64,000 nucleotides of DNA from Zygaena filipendulae (Eukaryota > Arthropoda > Insecta > Lepidoptera > Zygaenidae). Made by a program: the position numbers and the translations under genes. Position 1 is the first letter of the stretch, and each line of letters opens with the position of its first letter. The stretch is taken from the NCBI GenBank assembly GCA_907165275.2, contig OU015655.1:12226501-12290500 (forward strand). Direction: 5' to 3'. Under the pieces are notes generated by a model that ran no database searches, was not told the origin of the DNA, and saw only the letters and a list, made by a program, of their open reading frames with translations. Below are positions 45,669 through 57,639 of the stretch, one piece after another.

Positions 45669-45980
45669 GGGCATGTTGACTTTTTTTTAGCCCGTCTTGT
45701 AGATAATAAATATTGGACACGTATTTTTTTATTTTTTTACGTAATCAAAAAATAACGGCGATACATTGAATTGAAATTCGCGTGACGTCACTATTCGGAC
45801 AGTTTGTATGGCGGTTTTAGCGGTTAGTGACCTCACGACCCCCTCACCCTAAACTTTAATGCGCTTTATCTCTGTAAATTTTAATTTATTTGAAAAATCA
45901 AAAAATGCGTGTCTATTGTTTTTTTATTTTGTAACTGACGGACTAATTAGAATTTCGATTTTCAAAAGGTCAACATCCCC
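45669..45980 (+). mobile_element. MITE-A copy
   Basis: GGGCATGTTGACTT at the left, GGTCAACATCCCC at the right, the inner TIR pair and the TGACGTCAC box all present. Flanked by ATT on both sides, a possible 3-bp duplication. Confidence 0.75.
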
Positions 45981-46472
45981 ATTAACTAGCTATTGGTAAG
46001 TTTCCGAATCGCTACTATCCATCTATAATAAAAACAAAAATAAATTACTACTACTACTTTCCATTCTGTATATAATATGACAGAAGTGAAATTTTAGGGT
46101 CAAAATGGTTTCGTATAATAGGTACGTCACACTCAAATTCGACGCTGATATTGTACTCTAAATTAGTCTAATTGGGTTTTGGGAGATCATTTGATCCTAG
46201 ATATTTATCAATTCGGCTGCTCATAACCATTACGCTGAAGTTAAATGAAAGAAGTTTGTTGACATTTCATTTCCCTTTAGCTGGACTTGAGAAATTCCAC
46301 GATCCTCGTTCGTTTTGTAAGGAGTTAATCAAAGTGTCATCTTTTGTAAGTTATACAACTTTGGCGGGGTTAAGTTAAAACTTTTTTGAAAGTTGAATCA
46401 AAAAATGTAAAACGACCTTCTCGTATTTTAAAATGTTTTCTTTATAATTGATAGTCGGTAAATATTATATAA

Positions 46473-46690
46473 CTAGTTGTCCCCCGCGGTTTCGCCCGCG
46501 GTAATTTCGGAGTTCCCGCGGGAATTTCGGGATAGAAAATACCCAATGTCCTTCTCTGTACCCCTAACAACGTGGATGCTAAATGATGATCGGTCCAGCC
46601 GTTCACGCGTGATTTTTTTTTGTTTTATTTTATTTTATAATTAAGACGTAAACAAGGGAAATAGGGATTCATTTTTGTATATATAGATTA
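46473..46690 (-). mobile_element. Helitron-type element, minus
   Basis: CTAGTTGTCCCCCGCGG, hairpin GGAGTTCCCGCGGGAATTTC, and 'ggtccagccgttcacgcgtg'. Confidence 0.6.
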
Positions 46691-47691
46691 TAGATGTATC
46701 CACATTCCAGTTGCTATGTCACAATAATTTATAAATCTGCTTATATCATATCTATACTAATAATAAAGAGAGGCAAAGTTTGTAAGTTTTGCAGTAGGGA
46801 GCAATCTCTAAACGTAGGTATACCTCCCGAACTTATATTTTATCATTTTTTTTCTCTGTACACTGTATTATAAAAATTAAATAGTTACTTTCCACTTCTT
46901 TATACTTCATTTATGTATTATATATGACTTAACATACTAGGCTTTATTTTATAGCCACCGGATTATGAAAATTGGAATAGTTATCTGTATTTCAGAATTT
47001 GAAGTTTTAAAGTTTCCATATTAAAAATAGTTTTATTGAATATTACCTAGGTAAAACAAAAAAAAAATGTTTAATTTTTTGATGGTGTTAGCATTCCCAG
47101 CGCGCGCATTAAAATCAACAAAAGTTTCATCGCGATTGAATGAACTTTCATAACGTAGGCAGGCACGTGTCTTAACAGCTGCGAGCTGATATTTTGCACA
47201 GTTTGAATCCTAAAACCAAACAACAAAAATGTTCTCAAACTAGACATTTTGCTATTGAAATATCAGTCGAACAAAAAAAAAAATAGTGGGGTTGAAGAAA
47301 TGTCGCAAGCAAAAAAGGGAGATTGGTGGAAAAATAAAAATTATGGGTGTTGACTTTTGGTGTAGGTATAGTGGAAATAAATTTTGTAATGTCAATATGG
47401 CTCCGTTGGCTGCGAGCCGCACTTGTCGAGTCCTACTGTGACCCAGTTTTGTTTCGTATTCCCATTCGGCACACAGACTCAAAGTCGTCCCGGCTCCCCC
47501 CTGTCATATTTTTAGTGAAATATTATTCCACTTTTGTCATTCCAACTGCGCAACGACTTTTTAAATGCTTTAAGTTCACTGAAGATTGAATGTTGGGTGC
47601 TGACGCGCAACTTCGCCGAGGTGTAGCTGTGTGTCTGGCGGGAGTTTTTGACCTAGGGCGTCGGTTGTGTCGTTTGTTTTTGTGTAGATTG
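46691..47691. other. Intergenic DNA; partly GC-richer block at 47390-47660
   Basis: The block has no recognised repeat and open frames on both strands (about 76-80 codons), none convincing. Confidence 0.3.
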
Positions 47692-47755
47692 ACGGACAAC
47701 AAAGTGATCCTATATAAGGGTTCCTTTTCCTTGTGTGATACGGAATCCTAAAAGT
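47692..47755 (+). mobile_element. SINE-type 3' stem-loop
   Basis: ACAACAAAGTGATCCTATAT, then AAGGGTTCC ... TACGGAATCCTAAAA form the hairpin I recall as a common 3' end of lepidopteran short retroposons. The 5' part was not delimited. Confidence 0.45.
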
Positions 47756-47899
47756 TAACCTTTTGTATATCGTAAAGGCATTAACAATTATTTGACATAC
47801 GGAAGCCTTCCTTATTATACTAGGTACAATTATACCTACTATATAAATATATATAAATATATAAATAAGAACCAAAAATAGGTTATATTTTTTAATTTT

Positions 47900-48145
47900 T
47901 ACTAGCCCATGTCTAAATTATTTATAATACAATATTAGGCGCGTACACCGCCCGCAGCAAAAAAATTCGAACCGGTAAGCGCGGGCGCAGCGCTTGGAAT
48001 TTCGTAGATAGGTCACCTCCAAACTAATGTTGAATTTTTTCGACATAAAGTATATTTTAATCATATCATTGTTTATTTTTTTAAATGAGGTGTACCTATC
48101 AAGTTTTCAGTTAATTCATTAACACGTTATATTATATCTATAGGT
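47900..48145 (+). mobile_element. MITE-C, left end missing
   Basis: Shares 'actagcccatgtctaaat', 'gcgcgggcgcagcgcttg' and the right end TTAATTCATTAACACGTTAT with the full copy at 16448-16785. Confidence 0.65.
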
Positions 48146-48179
48146 AAGAGACGTCAGATAAGAACAGATTTCACGGAGT

Positions 48180-48480
48180 TCCCGAGGGATCTACCAGTTT
48201 ATCGCTCGGGCTAGTTTTTTATCAAACACGAAGTAACTGTTGCAAGGAGCCACCGTTCAGCGTCGCACAATTTCACAAACCACCGGCGGCCATTCTCTCT
48301 TTGTCGGCGGGTCTGATAGTGGTTCCGTATGATATGATCGGGGATCCGTCTGCGCCGCCGTGTAATGACGACGTTGACAAATGATCCAGCCATTTACGCA
48401 ATTTTCCACAGTTCACGAGCCGCCCACACCCGATTCCCTTTCGTCTATGAAGAAGTGGGGGAGGAAAAATCATATCCACA
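48180..48480 (-). other. GC-rich block, unassigned (old TE or exon)
   Basis: Minus-strand frames of about 60-68 codons overlap in different phases, as in a decayed coding piece with a frameshift. I recognise no protein. The edge after 48190 adjoins a Helitron-like 'ggagttcccgagggat'. Confidence 0.25.
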
Positions 48481-48597
48481 TCAATTTCTTATTTATCTAA
48501 CGTTACGCGTGCACAAAATATAGGTAACTAATGGTGTTTTTGTATGTTCTTCTTCTGAATCTTCTAAATCTGAATCTTCTGTACATAATACTTATAT

Positions 48598-48778
48598 AGA
48601 AAGAAGTCGCTTCCGCTATCTGTTCGCGATAAACTCAAAAACTACAGAACGTATTTTCATGCGGTTTTCACCAATAGATAAGAGTGATTCATGAGGAAGG
48701 TTTATATCTATAGTTTATCCTGGAATTTCCGCGGGAACTCTGAAATTTCCCCGGGTGAAACTTCGGGGGACAGTTAGT
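48598..48778 (+). mobile_element. Helitron-type element, plus
   Basis: 'catgcggttttcaccaatag' and GGAATTTCCGCGGGAACTC, ending TCGGGGGACAGTTAG. Confidence 0.55.
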
Positions 48779-48914
48779 AATATCTACTTATATAAAGACG
48801 GTAAAACGGTACGCGTGCCTAGAGAAACCGTGACATGAAACTTTACGCAGATGTATTGGTTACGAAAAGATGAAAATTTCAAACCAGTGTTATTCTTGGT
48901 TACATAATATGAAT

Positions 48915-49085
48915 GAATGAATTTATTTATTTATTTATTTATTTATTTACTCAAGAAAAAGGTACAGAAATTATGATTTTCATGTCACTAAACTTACATA
49001 AGTTTGTCGTGACATTACAGAGTCGCCGAGATAGTAGGCATACACAGCGCCCTCTGGAGGAATAACACCTGTAGTAGATATAGCT
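48915..49085 (-). mobile_element. Possible LINE/SINE 3' end with ATTT tail
   Basis: An (ATTT)n run at 48918-48950 is followed by 'actcaagaaaaaggtacag' and 'gtcgtgacattacagagtcg', as a minus-strand retroposon end would look. Family not identified. Confidence 0.35.
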
Positions 49086-49737
49086 ACTGACCATTAAATT
49101 ATTTACAACGAATTGCTATTACGACGAATTACATTACCAACATTTAAATTTACTATTTTTATAATTTAACTATTGCACTACATTTTTCTTCTTCATTACA
49201 CTTTACATTACACTTTCTTCATTACAATAAAGGTACGGTACCTAATCTGTTTAGTTAAAAAAAAAAATTGAAATTCGTGACGTACCTAATAGCAAAACGC
49301 ACCCGAATAGAAATCTTCTGTATGGCTTTAGAGATCCGATAGAGACGGGTCAGTCTTTGTATATTCTTCTTGGATTATCTTAATTGGACTCGTATTTCGT
49401 TGGGAACAATGTAATCAGGTTTATTGTTGATTACAACCCGCGCAAATCGTTTTAAAAAACAGACGCCGCCCTCCCAATTGGAAATGGCTTTTGTAATAGA
49501 CTCTAAATGAGTTTAGTTCTGAGGGGCTATTATGTAACTTTTGTGTCTATAATTTTTCGGTTGCAATCAGAAAAATGGTGGTACATAGGTGCTACAAAAG
49601 TTGAAGCTGCCTAAACATGATAAATTAATCACAAAATCGCTATTTTTCTTATTGAAACTGAAATATGATAGCAACAAAAGTTACATGACTGACTAAGATA
49701 TCTTTACGCGGCGTGTGACTGTGTCATTAAATCTTAA
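49086..49737. other. Intergenic DNA, nothing recognised
   Basis: No open frame or repeat of note. Confidence 0.4.
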
Positions 49738-50083
49738 TGGGGATGTAGACTCCTTTTGAAAATCAAAATTCTAATTAGTCCGTCAGTTAGAAAATAAAAA
49801 AACAATATACACGTATTTTTTGCTTTTTCAAATAAATTAATATATACAGAGATAAAGCGCATTAAAGTTTAGAGTGAGTAAGTTTAGGGGTCGTGACGTC
49901 ACTAACCGCTAAAACCGCCATACAAACTGTCAGAATAGTGACGTCACGCGAAATTTCAACCAATATATCGCCGTTATTTTTTGATTACGTAAAAAAAGAA
50001 AAAAGATACGTGTCTAATATTTTTTAAAAATCTACCAGACAGACTAAAAATTAAAAATTAGTCAACATTATTAACTAAATATG
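49738..50083 (-). mobile_element. MITE-A copy, reversed
   Basis: GGGGATGTAGACTCC at the left and TTAGTCAACATTATTAACT at the right. Core 'gcgcattaaagtttagagtg' and GTGACGTCACTAACC are present in reverse orientation. Confidence 0.75.
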
Positions 50084-50829
50084 CCATATTGATATCAGCA
50101 TTATATTGCTAGTATAGTTAATACTTAATAATTATAAAAACACATTAGGTACACATTCTCGCCGCGTTTGTATTTTGTACATGAAAATCCGAGCTATCGA
50201 CGATTTGTAATGCTTTCGCATTTATGACCGTTTCACACGGAATAGGTGTGTACTGTGTTTGAACAACGACTCATGGTACAGAATTCTCAGTCGATTAGAT
50301 TGTTACCTGTAGAAAAGGACCAAAATATCTACGACATGAGTTTATCCCTTTTGTACACCATCACACATACCAGGTGGACGGTTACATGGTCGATATCTGT
50401 TATACATTATTTTTATGTCGTGTAGAGAAACATGTTACATCAGATACGATGATAGTAATGGAAGCAATCGAGGAACGTACCTATTTGGTACAAATAAAAG
50501 TAGAGCAATATATAAAGCGTCTACTTCTGAAATAGAAACTGAGGACACGGGAAATGCAATAATATAACAACAAAAAAACCACAGCGGTTTGAGCCAGACG
50601 CGCTTAATTTTGTGAGTTGAACAAATTACGCTGTATACATTTTCATGACTAACTTCAGGTCATTGGGTGAAATAAAAAGAGGTTTTTAAAAATGGCAAGT
50701 GAGCTAAAAAGCTAGGTGATTAGGACTACTCAAAGTGGAAACTTTAAGCTCATAGTAATCTAGCCTAGTCACCGCATAGCATAGGGTAATCTTAGTTCGT
50801 AACAAGACAAAAGCTTTACGTAGACATCG
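50084..50829. other. Intergenic DNA, nothing recognised
   Basis: AT-rich with no gene signals. Confidence 0.4.
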
Positions 50830-51068
50830 TGTTTTGCATACGCGTTGTCAGGGGTACAGAAAATAACTTATTATTGTAGGTACTTAAGGTACTTTTTATT
50901 TAAAATATGGCACCAAGGAAGAGTTTTCAAAATAACATATAAAGCTGAAAGGCACGCAATCATCGAGTTTGCAGAGGATATAGACGTCAACTAAGAAAAG
51001 ATTTTCATTCCGGCATGCTCGAGAAAATCCTAAAATTCACGCAGGTGAAACCACGGATAACAGCTAGT
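50830..51068 (+). mobile_element. Decayed Helitron-type element
   Basis: 'ttttgcatacgcgttgtcag' near the start and GGTGAAACCACGGATAACAG then CTAG at the end. Confidence 0.45.
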
Positions 51069-51589
51069 TATCTTACATGCAAAGACTGACACGTCTATAT
51101 AATATACACAATAGATACTCATAGTTTGGTAGCCTATAGTACAGTGTGATGACTTTGTAATTCGCCAAACTTAGTTCGACCTATTTGGAATGATCCAAGT
51201 TTCGCTTAGGTTTTAGTTGTAGGTACTAGGTCCTCCGTAGCATTGCAGGCATAAACTTTACTACCGCGATATTATTCCATGATGAATCCATGATAAGATA
51301 TTATCAGTTTAACAGTCTATGCTATTAATAACCTGATATCCATGTATCAATTTAAAAATGGAAGCAGTTGATTATTATCAACAGACAATGGAGATGTACT
51401 CCCATCTAATTCCTTTTGTTTACTTTTTTATTTGGATACTATTCAAATATCTATACATCTATACACATAAATAAAATTGTAGTGTCTGTTTGTAATTCGA
51501 AATTAACAGCTTTTCACTAAATGCATATGAAATTATATACGGTACCTACTTAGGTACATAAAAAAATCCCTTTTTACTATTTTTCTCTG
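51069..51589. other. Intergenic DNA, nothing recognised
   Basis: No gene or repeat boundary found. Confidence 0.4.
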
Positions 51590-51781
51590 GCTCTGTCTGT
51601 CTTTCTGTCTGTCTGTTTGTTCCGGCTAATCTCTGAAACGGCTGGATTTATTTTAATGGGCCTTTCACTGGCAGATACCTAGCTGTTATAAGGAAAAACT
51701 TAGGCTAATTTTATTTTAGAAAAAAATTGTTCCCACGGGAATTCCGAAGCTCACGCGGCTGAAACCGCGGGGCACAGCTAG
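51590..51781 (+). mobile_element. Helitron-type element, plus
   Basis: (TGTC)n at the 5' side, 'ctctgaaacggctgg', hairpin 'cccacgggaattccg', ending GCGGGGCACAGCTAG. Confidence 0.65.
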
Positions 51782-51966
51782 TCTTACATAAAAATATTTA
51801 TATTTGTTTGTCTGCTCGTATTTTTTGTGCTGCCGTATCTTCTGTTTAGCCGATTGCGATGAAACTTTGTCAACCTGTTGCTTGCACTTGCAAGTTACAG
51901 ACATAGTAAATTTGTAGTTCCTGCGGGAATTTCGAAAGTCACGTGACCGAAACCGCAGGCACAGCA
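51782..51966 (+). mobile_element. Helitron-type element, adjacent copy
   Basis: Starts right after the previous CTAG. It has 'gttcctgcgggaatttcg' and ends AACCGCAGGCACAGC. Confidence 0.5.
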
Positions 51967-52239
51967 TTGAGTAAATGAAAATTAATTACCGCAGACATGA
52001 CTCAGCATCACTTGAGAACGGCTAGATCGATTTGATTTTTGTTGTGTTCGTCATCAAGGTAAGTATGAAATAATTTCATTGTAAAATTTAAGTAAAAAGT
52101 CTGAATTTTGAATACCATTACCACAGATAATATAATACTATACTCCATTACGAAAAAATACTTTTTTTTTATAAAGGATTCCAATGTTTTTGTCTAAATT
52201 GACGGGAAAATGACGCGCGACGGTTGTCACAGCAATTAA

Positions 52240-52365
52240 TGTTAGTATGTCTGTCCTCTATGAGTTCCTAAACCATTGATTGGGTTGTTCTTGATACGCC
52301 CGCGAAGTTCCCGATATATGTATGTAGTTAAAAAGTTCCTGCGGGTGAAACCGCGGGGCATTTTG
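52240..52365 (+). mobile_element. Helitron-type fragment
   Basis: 'gttcctgcgggtgaaaccgc' with GGGGCAT; the last bases are lost. Confidence 0.4.
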
Positions 52366-52679
52366 ATAGCAACTTATTTATGTTGTGATTGTGATACTCC
52401 CGCAAAATTCGCTAAATTATGAATTTCAATCACCTATCCTAAATACAGTACTGAAGGTTAAACAAGCTCCTAACATAACTGTCTATAGATACGTTTGAAA
52501 CCGCAACACAATTTGTCCTTCATGGCCCTACTACAATACTTCTACAATTTATAGGTAGTTGTCTGATGTAACTTTACTGAATTGGTTAGCGATTAACAAA
52601 GCGGTGTATATTTTTTGGATTTTTTTTTTATTAGAGTGTGTTTCAGTATGACGTGTCACGTGTCTTAACAAAAAAGTAG

Positions 52680-52750
52680 ATGCCTGCGGTTTCCCTCGCT
52701 GATAATTAATTTCGGAGTTCCCGCGGGAATTCCAAGATAAAAGTAAGTAA
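52680..52750 (-). mobile_element. Helitron-type fragment, minus
   Basis: GCCTGCGGTTTCCCTCGCTG and hairpin GGAGTTCCCGCGGGAATTCC. Confidence 0.45.
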
Positions 52751-53089
52751 CTTTGGTTGGTCAAGGTTGTGTGGGTAACAATGCATCTTGTGAACTTAAC
52801 AAACGCCTAACAACTCTGAACTAGTAGACACCAGACACTAGAGTCTAGACTGTGCAGTCTGCCTCATGAGCCATGATACATTCCGTCACCATAAAACCTA
52901 ATATATCGTGACATGTAGGTACCTACTGTGTATTTATTAAATAAATAGAACTCTTGGATTCCAAAGAGAATACGACATCTGTTGCTAGGCGGTACCCGAC
53001 CATGACAACGAGTTATCGCTTGATGTGGATATATTTATAATACTAAAACTGCTTAAAAATTTGTTACGTATAATCACGGGAGTTTGCGT
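52751..53089. other. Intergenic DNA, nothing recognised
   Basis: No gene. Short 'gacaccagacactagagtctag' inverted motif near 52827-52850. Confidence 0.35.
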
Positions 53090-53180
53090 TATACAACGTG
53101 TTAATGAATTAACTGAAAACCTGATACACCCCATTTAAAAAAATAAACAATAATATGATTAAAATATATTTTAACTACAA
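53090..53180 (+). mobile_element. MITE-C end fragment
   Basis: TTATACAACGTGTTAATGAA, then TTAACTGAAAACCTGATACA and an AT-rich stretch identical in type to the other MITE-C ends. Confidence 0.55.
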
Positions 53181-54539
53181 CGTTAAGGATTCACAGTTTT
53201 ACACAACCTAACTTATGTAGTAACGTGACTGTACCTTAGTAGCGCCACTGGACCCCTCACCTTCACAATATCTCTTCAATGTCTATTTGCCCTCGTGTGT
53301 ACACAAAGCATTAATATTGCCCATATACCCAATGTTTATAATGTACGTTGTTGTCTGTGTGTTTAATAGGATTCCAACGTAATCCTTTTCAATGAGAGAC
53401 TATCACGTAAAAGCTGCAGTCTACACTATCTAGGCGTATTAGCACGATAATCATGTTTGTAGCATCATAAGCGATCGCGGAAGATGAAGCGGAGACGGAT
53501 TGTGACAGTTATTTTATTTATTGTTCAAATTATTTTTTATTGTTTTCAATATCTTTAACTTAATCTATATTAATACGTCTTCTCAATTCAATTAAGCGCA
53601 GAACTAAATGGAAATAGGACAAACTTGGACAAAAAAACCCAAGTGGTGATTTCAGGAAAGTGGACGTTTTAGGAAAGTGGACATTTTAAGAAAGTGGTCA
53701 TTATCATCCGTGTTATCATCCTTTTAGGACCTGAAGTTGAGTTCAAATTATTTGATGTGTTAAACCTCTAAATTTATTAAATCTATTCGAGCTAGATAAT
53801 CCAAAAAGATTACAATAACTGATACTAGGGGCTTTCGGAATGGAACCCAGTTTCGATGCAATGGTTTCGTTGTATTAACGTCCGAGTAACAAACGACTCG
53901 TGACTCTGACACATGCATTCAGCTCTGTTTCCCGGGTTAAAATGTTATGTAGGTACGCTTTTTTCCCAGTTCATTTACGGTTTGTAATACAATACATACT
54001 TTGTTCTATGCAATTTTTCATTTCACTTTCGATCACAATTATTGTTTTATTTTTTAAACAATCACTGTTTTAATGCTTTTAATTTTTGAACCTTCTTTGA
54101 GTCGGGTAAAATTCATTTAAAGCGATATAGCTGTATTATTATATCGCTCAAATCAAAGAAAATGCTGCAGTATAGTAGGTAGGTACACCTTAACGATATT
54201 TTGTCCGCGTAGTGCCTTGATCTATTGGGCAGGTTATTATCACGATTTTATACCTTCTTTATTAAAGATTTTGTGTTCAAAGTTTTTTTGTATTTATTTT
54301 TATATATAATGAAATATTTTTTCGCAGTATAACTAGTCTATACGTACCATACCTAATTTAAAACATCGAACAGAATATATAATAGTAATTGCAAATTTAC
54401 GCCAACTTTTTACATCTAGCAGGGTGTATGCCGAGTAGGGTGAATAGAGCATCGGAACCGTGCAGACGTCTTTTATAAATAAACGGTGTATGTTGGTTTT
54501 TCCCACATTTTTTTCTTGGCACGTGTCTGGTATACTCAA
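53181..54539. other. AT-rich intergenic DNA with a 17-bp triplet repeat
   Basis: AGGAAAGTGGACGTTTT and two variants stand in tandem at 53654-53704. A short palindrome near AGCGATATAG / TATATCGCT lies at 54121-54149. No gene. Confidence 0.4.
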
Positions 54540-54691
54540 TTTCTGTAGATATAAATGAACCTTAAAGCGGGTGAAACTGCATTAAATTTTACATGTTACA
54601 CGTTGTAAGGGGTACAGGGTAGGGTATTTTATCGTGGAAGTCCCGCAGGGTCTTCAAAATTAGCGCGGGTGAAACCGCGAGGAACAGCTAG
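54540..54691 (+). mobile_element. Helitron 3' part directly joined to the LTR element
   Basis: 'gttgtaaggggtacagggta', then CGGGTGAAACCGCGAGGAAC and AGCTAG. The first base of the LTR (TGTAAC) follows the CTAG at once. Confidence 0.6.
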
Positions 54692-57004
54692 TGTAACTTT
54701 CACCCTCCTTCATCAATTTATGAACAACATCAAAGATGTTGTGCATTTTAGTTTTGGCCAATTTCGTCTAATAGTTAGACCCAGTTTTACGTTGTGTTTT
54801 AAATGACTCCAGTTCTTTTAGGTTGAGATTCGATTCCGTCATCATCCTATCCGCATTATTATAATGGGTCGAGGTTGGGCTTAGGTATTAATTGAATAAA
54901 ACAACCATCAATTAATTTGACATTTTATTTTAATATTTGTGCATAATATTTCTGTAAGAAATATTTATATTTAGTACACCCAACTGCGTTTGAGTTGGGT
55001 GACATTCGATCTTTATATGAACTCGCTCTACACGAACGGTTCTATTTTTAAGTGCGAGACTACACTGTACATTTATTTAACGTCTGTGCGTTATTAGTGT
55101 TGTTAGCCCGGAAGCAGAGAGACTCCAAAGACGGTAGCCTTATTACAGTGGTACACATAATCACTAACTTACGTCTATCGACGTTAGTAGTGTTCGGATT
55201 CTGAGATAGGAATATGATGCTCATAGAACACCTCCCATACGATGTTTATTATAATCAACTTGATATTCCAATAGGAATATTCACAATGGCTCTCACTACA
55301 TAACAAGTTTATTATATAGCGAGAGGTGGAATAGCCCCGTCCTGCGCTACCCACGGTGATGGTCATCCGCCTGCTCATAAGCAGTTACCACCCCCCCCCA
55401 CCTGTGTTGCACAAGGTAGAGAGTTCTCCAAATATGCATAACCGACATCCGTTAGAGGATGAATCAGCTATATGAGACTGTACGTCCCGTATCAGCAGCA
55501 ATCGTTGGAGGTCATAATTCGGCGATGCCGAGACCCCTGGGTACGTGTCAGCCCGAAGACCGAGGCCATAATGCGGATAGTACCGCGACCTCAACACCAT
55601 CCCAATAATTCAAATATAAGTGTATGAGACCAGTCTCGCCGGACATCATAACTTCAGTCGGTCAATTTGTGTTATAGTAGCTACACGTAGCTAAGGCCGA
55701 AGCCCAATTGATTGGATCACAGCTCGTCCTCGTACAACACCCACTCAGCACTCGTTCATTTTGATAAACAAGTCGCGTTGAAAAACACAACTGTTTACCG
55801 AGATCAAGCGTTAACGACTAGGTCGTCCACAGCCGATCCCATAATCTCTGCACAACGTAACAAAGTCACAAAGCGCATTGACTATAATTATTATGTTTGT
55901 AAAAAAAAGAAAGTAATGTTATCTTGAAAGAAGAGCGTTCAACACTCCCTTGGTGAAGGAAGCGATCCCGCGTCTCCAGTCAGCCGCATAGTCGATGATA
56001 GTTTTTGAATAACACGGAAGGCGTAGTTATTCAATAGACAAGATACAATACGTGCACAACGAAACCCGTCACGGCGAAGACAACTCAAGGCGCGGATTTT
56101 TACCTCTCCACGTTATCTTACGCTCGCGACGCGCGACGTCTAACCGCTCAGGATTAGAGTTCATCGTCGTTGTAAATTCCAATAAATTGAAAATACACGT
56201 ATGCATCGAGCCGATAAGATGTGATGAATTATAATTTAATAACAATAAAATTACAATCCATACACACCGAAAGCCTTCCTCATAATAATATTTGTCTTCG
56301 CACAAGATATCCTAACGGACGTCGAGCGCGTTGACAAGGCTTTCGTACAGAGCGACAAGTCACTAAGTACGTAAGCTCGTTCGAACTCCCAACTACATCA
56401 TCTTTATTGTGAAAGTGGTCGTCGGCATTCTCATCTAAGACCTTCACGTGAGACTCCAATATAATTATTTAGATTTGTATAATAATACAATATCTGTATA
56501 CGAGCTACCACAAAACTAAACTCGTTTAACAACATTAAATGTTGTATACGCGACGCGCTCTACGCGCGACGCGTAGCCTCTCGACTCGCTCGTCCGCCCG
56601 CCGCGCGATGCCACTTCACGTCTCAGCCGCCCGCGTGGATACTGGCGGTGCGTTCACGTCTCGTTTGAGAGGGGTATGCGGGGGGTTGGGGGGTACAAGT
56701 CGATATCACCGTTACATCTGAAACCAAGCACACGGTTAATATACCTTATTATAAACATTTTATTTCATATGAATAATTACTTTATTCATTTTAGTTTATG
56801 AATTATACATCAATAATCATATAAACTTTAGATTTCGAGTTTATCAACTCGCAATACTTTAAATATATTTCAACTTAAGTTTTATAGTGTATTATATCAT
56901 AATACATTATACATATAGTGTATTATGTTATAATACATTATACATATATCTTTAAAATGCTTTTTCGAATATAAATAAATTTTTAAGCCTCATAGGGCGT
57001 CACA
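54692..57004 (-). repeat. 3' LTR (left copy), 2,313 bp
   Basis: Bounded by TGTAACTTTC at the left and GGGCGTCACA at the right (plus-strand view), so it has TG...CA ends with short inverted TGTRAC. The polypurine tract adjoins the right end. It contains a CpG-rich stretch at about 56545-56640 and an AT-rich repeat at 56880-56950 (CATAATACATTATACATATA). The length is large for an insect gypsy element. Small frames inside, present in both LTRs, look non-coding. Confidence 0.85.
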
Positions 57005-57639
57005 ATCCCCCCCCAAAGTTTTATGAAACACTGAGTAATAAAACTTTCTAAGTTATTTTCGCCTCTTTAATTATACCATAAATTTATTATTTTTTCTGGG
57101 AAGCAGCCGCCCCAACACCCCTCCAACCACATTCAATCGTTCACCAATAAAGTGATGTGGAATGGCGATGTGTTTGTTATGGTATTAATTAGTTTTGCTA
57201 GATCTCATATAGTTATGCTTTATCGCATAATAGGCGATTAAAGTATGTTTGTTATATCAAGACATCTTTTGGTTTTTGAACCAATATATATTGTTTAACT
57301 GATTGAATGTGATTGAGCCACTTCTCCCTGACCCATTTTTTTTCTATGTCTTTATTCACTTAAAATAATTATCACAATTATTTATGTACATTCGAATCAA
57401 CAATATTTACAATCTTAAGATACAATCTTAATGATTAGTTCCTTCTTACAATATTATTAACAATCATATCAGGGTACAATCTTAATAATATTTATTACAT
57501 CGAATCAACAACATCAACAATCATAAGATACAATCTTAATGATTAATATTTCGAATCAACAACATTATTTACATATTAACAACCATCTTAAACATTAAAA
57601 ATGTTTACATTATTATCGGACCTTCGGGGTAGTCCTTTA
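57005..57639 (-). other. Untranslated 3' internal region with polypurine tract
   Basis: Between the pol stop and the 3' LTR. The minus strand reads ACTTTGGGGGGGGGAT immediately before the LTR, a good polypurine tract for plus-strand priming. Two direct repeats starting CGAATCAACAA (57393-57437 and 57501-57545) share ACAATCTTAATGATTA. No frame for an envelope protein. Confidence 0.7.

Noticed and set aside
55184..55600. Two open frames (64 and 71 codons) repeated exactly at 63279-63695
   Set aside because: They lie inside the LTR and are identical because the LTRs are identical. Composition and content are not protein-like.
57005..57639. Room for an env-like gene after pol
   Set aside because: Only 635 AT-rich bases with repeats and the polypurine tract; no frame of useful length.
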